The position numbers and the translations under genes are program-made. A stretch of 64,000 nt of DNA from Fibrobacter sp. UWT2. Its GTDB lineage: Bacteria > Fibrobacterota > Fibrobacteria > Fibrobacterales > Fibrobacteraceae. The DNA is taken from the NCBI RefSeq assembly GCF_900142545.1, contig NZ_FRBF01000012.1, positions 43,646-107,645 on the forward strand, written 5' to 3'. Shown in pieces: positions 63,919 through 64,000 of this stretch. The notes beneath the pieces are model-generated. The model saw only the letters and a list, made by a program, of their open reading frames with translations, had not been told where the DNA came from and made no database searches. The stretch's first letter is position 1, and each line of letters starts with the position of its first letter.

Positions 63919-63941
63919 AACCACCAGCTAGGCTGGTGGTT
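63919..63941. other. Perfect 10-bp hairpin near the window end
   Basis: AACCACCAGC and GCTGGTGGTT flank a TAG loop, 14 bases beyond the terminator. It has no T tract. It could be an element end or a REP-like palindrome; the flank beyond is cut by the window. Confidence 0.5.
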
Positions 63942-64000
63942 CTAAAGAAGCCTTCTGGCGGTGCTGAAAAAAAGAAATCCTTTGATTATAATTGAAATGC

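Noticed and set aside
1..64000. tRNA, rRNA, phage genes and insertion sequences
   Set aside because: All gaps between genes were read by eye and none contained a cloverleaf, rRNA stretch or transposase; degenerate remnants could be missed.

Overview
The window looks like a chromosome segment of a fibre-degrading Fibrobacter-type bacterium (Fibrobacterota). The signs are poly-serine linkers in secreted proteins, a Fibrobacter succinogenes major paralogous domain in a giant lipoprotein, GH5, GH11 and GH16 glycanases, many Ser/Asp-rich lipoproteins, a SprA-type outer-membrane protein with cargo-like C-terminal tails on several secreted proteins, and an anaerobe-style complex I. This assignment comes from protein content only. 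No rRNA, tRNA, insertion sequence, phage gene or CRISPR array was recognised. Coding density is high and no gene-free gap reaches 300 bases (the largest are 4275-4555 and 35267-35540).

Layout. 1-6.4 kb: the end of a secreted protein with two binding-like domains, a biotin-dependent carboxyltransferase, a small lipoprotein and a subtilase-like secreted protein. 6.6-14.6 kb: sprA followed 4 bases later by mnmA. 14.7-17.6 kb: a GH5 glycanase converging on a GH16 lipoprotein glucanase. 17.8-25.8 kb: a tightly packed signalling operon (REC-HD-GYP regulator, hybrid kinase, two membrane-anchored BMP/PnrA-type binding proteins, second hybrid kinase). 25.9-26.9 kb: a GH11 xylanase. 26.9-35.3 kb: ybaK, glgP, a histidine-phosphatase lipoprotein, an SDR-like protein, a geranylgeranyl-reductase-like flavoprotein with its own ferredoxin, and a GGDEF-EAL protein. 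35.5-49.9 kb: nuoBCDEFGHIJKLMN, without nuoA. 50-53.5 kb: two lipoproteins. 53.5-54.7 kb: ispF and hisH. 54.8-60.3 kb: two tandem GLUG-repeat surface proteins. 60.5-63.8 kb: a Na/Pi cotransporter-like protein and an Ig-like/serine-linker surface protein.

How the parts fit. SprA is the expected outer-membrane conduit of a type IX secretion system, and at least five secreted proteins here (GH5, GH11, two GLUG proteins, the Ig-like protein) end in a short beta-rich tail resembling type IX sorting domains. The GH5, GH11 and GH16 enzymes would attack mannan or glucan, xylan and beta-1,3/1,4-glucan. GlgP would mobilise stored glycogen. Complex I and the ferredoxin/flavoprotein pair belong to electron transfer and quinone or lipid metabolism.

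The most interesting items are: the signalling operon in which two BMP-family binding proteins sit between two hybrid kinases with no ABC transporter; a NuoE fused to a fibronectin-III-like domain in a complex I operon lacking nuoA; a subtilase-like protein with no Asp at the expected catalytic position; a recurrent TAnnTTTG-like promoter motif, twice with an identical GTTG-N20-TAATTTTG layout; and several structured intergenic elements. All family assignments were made by eye from translated sequence; no database search was run.
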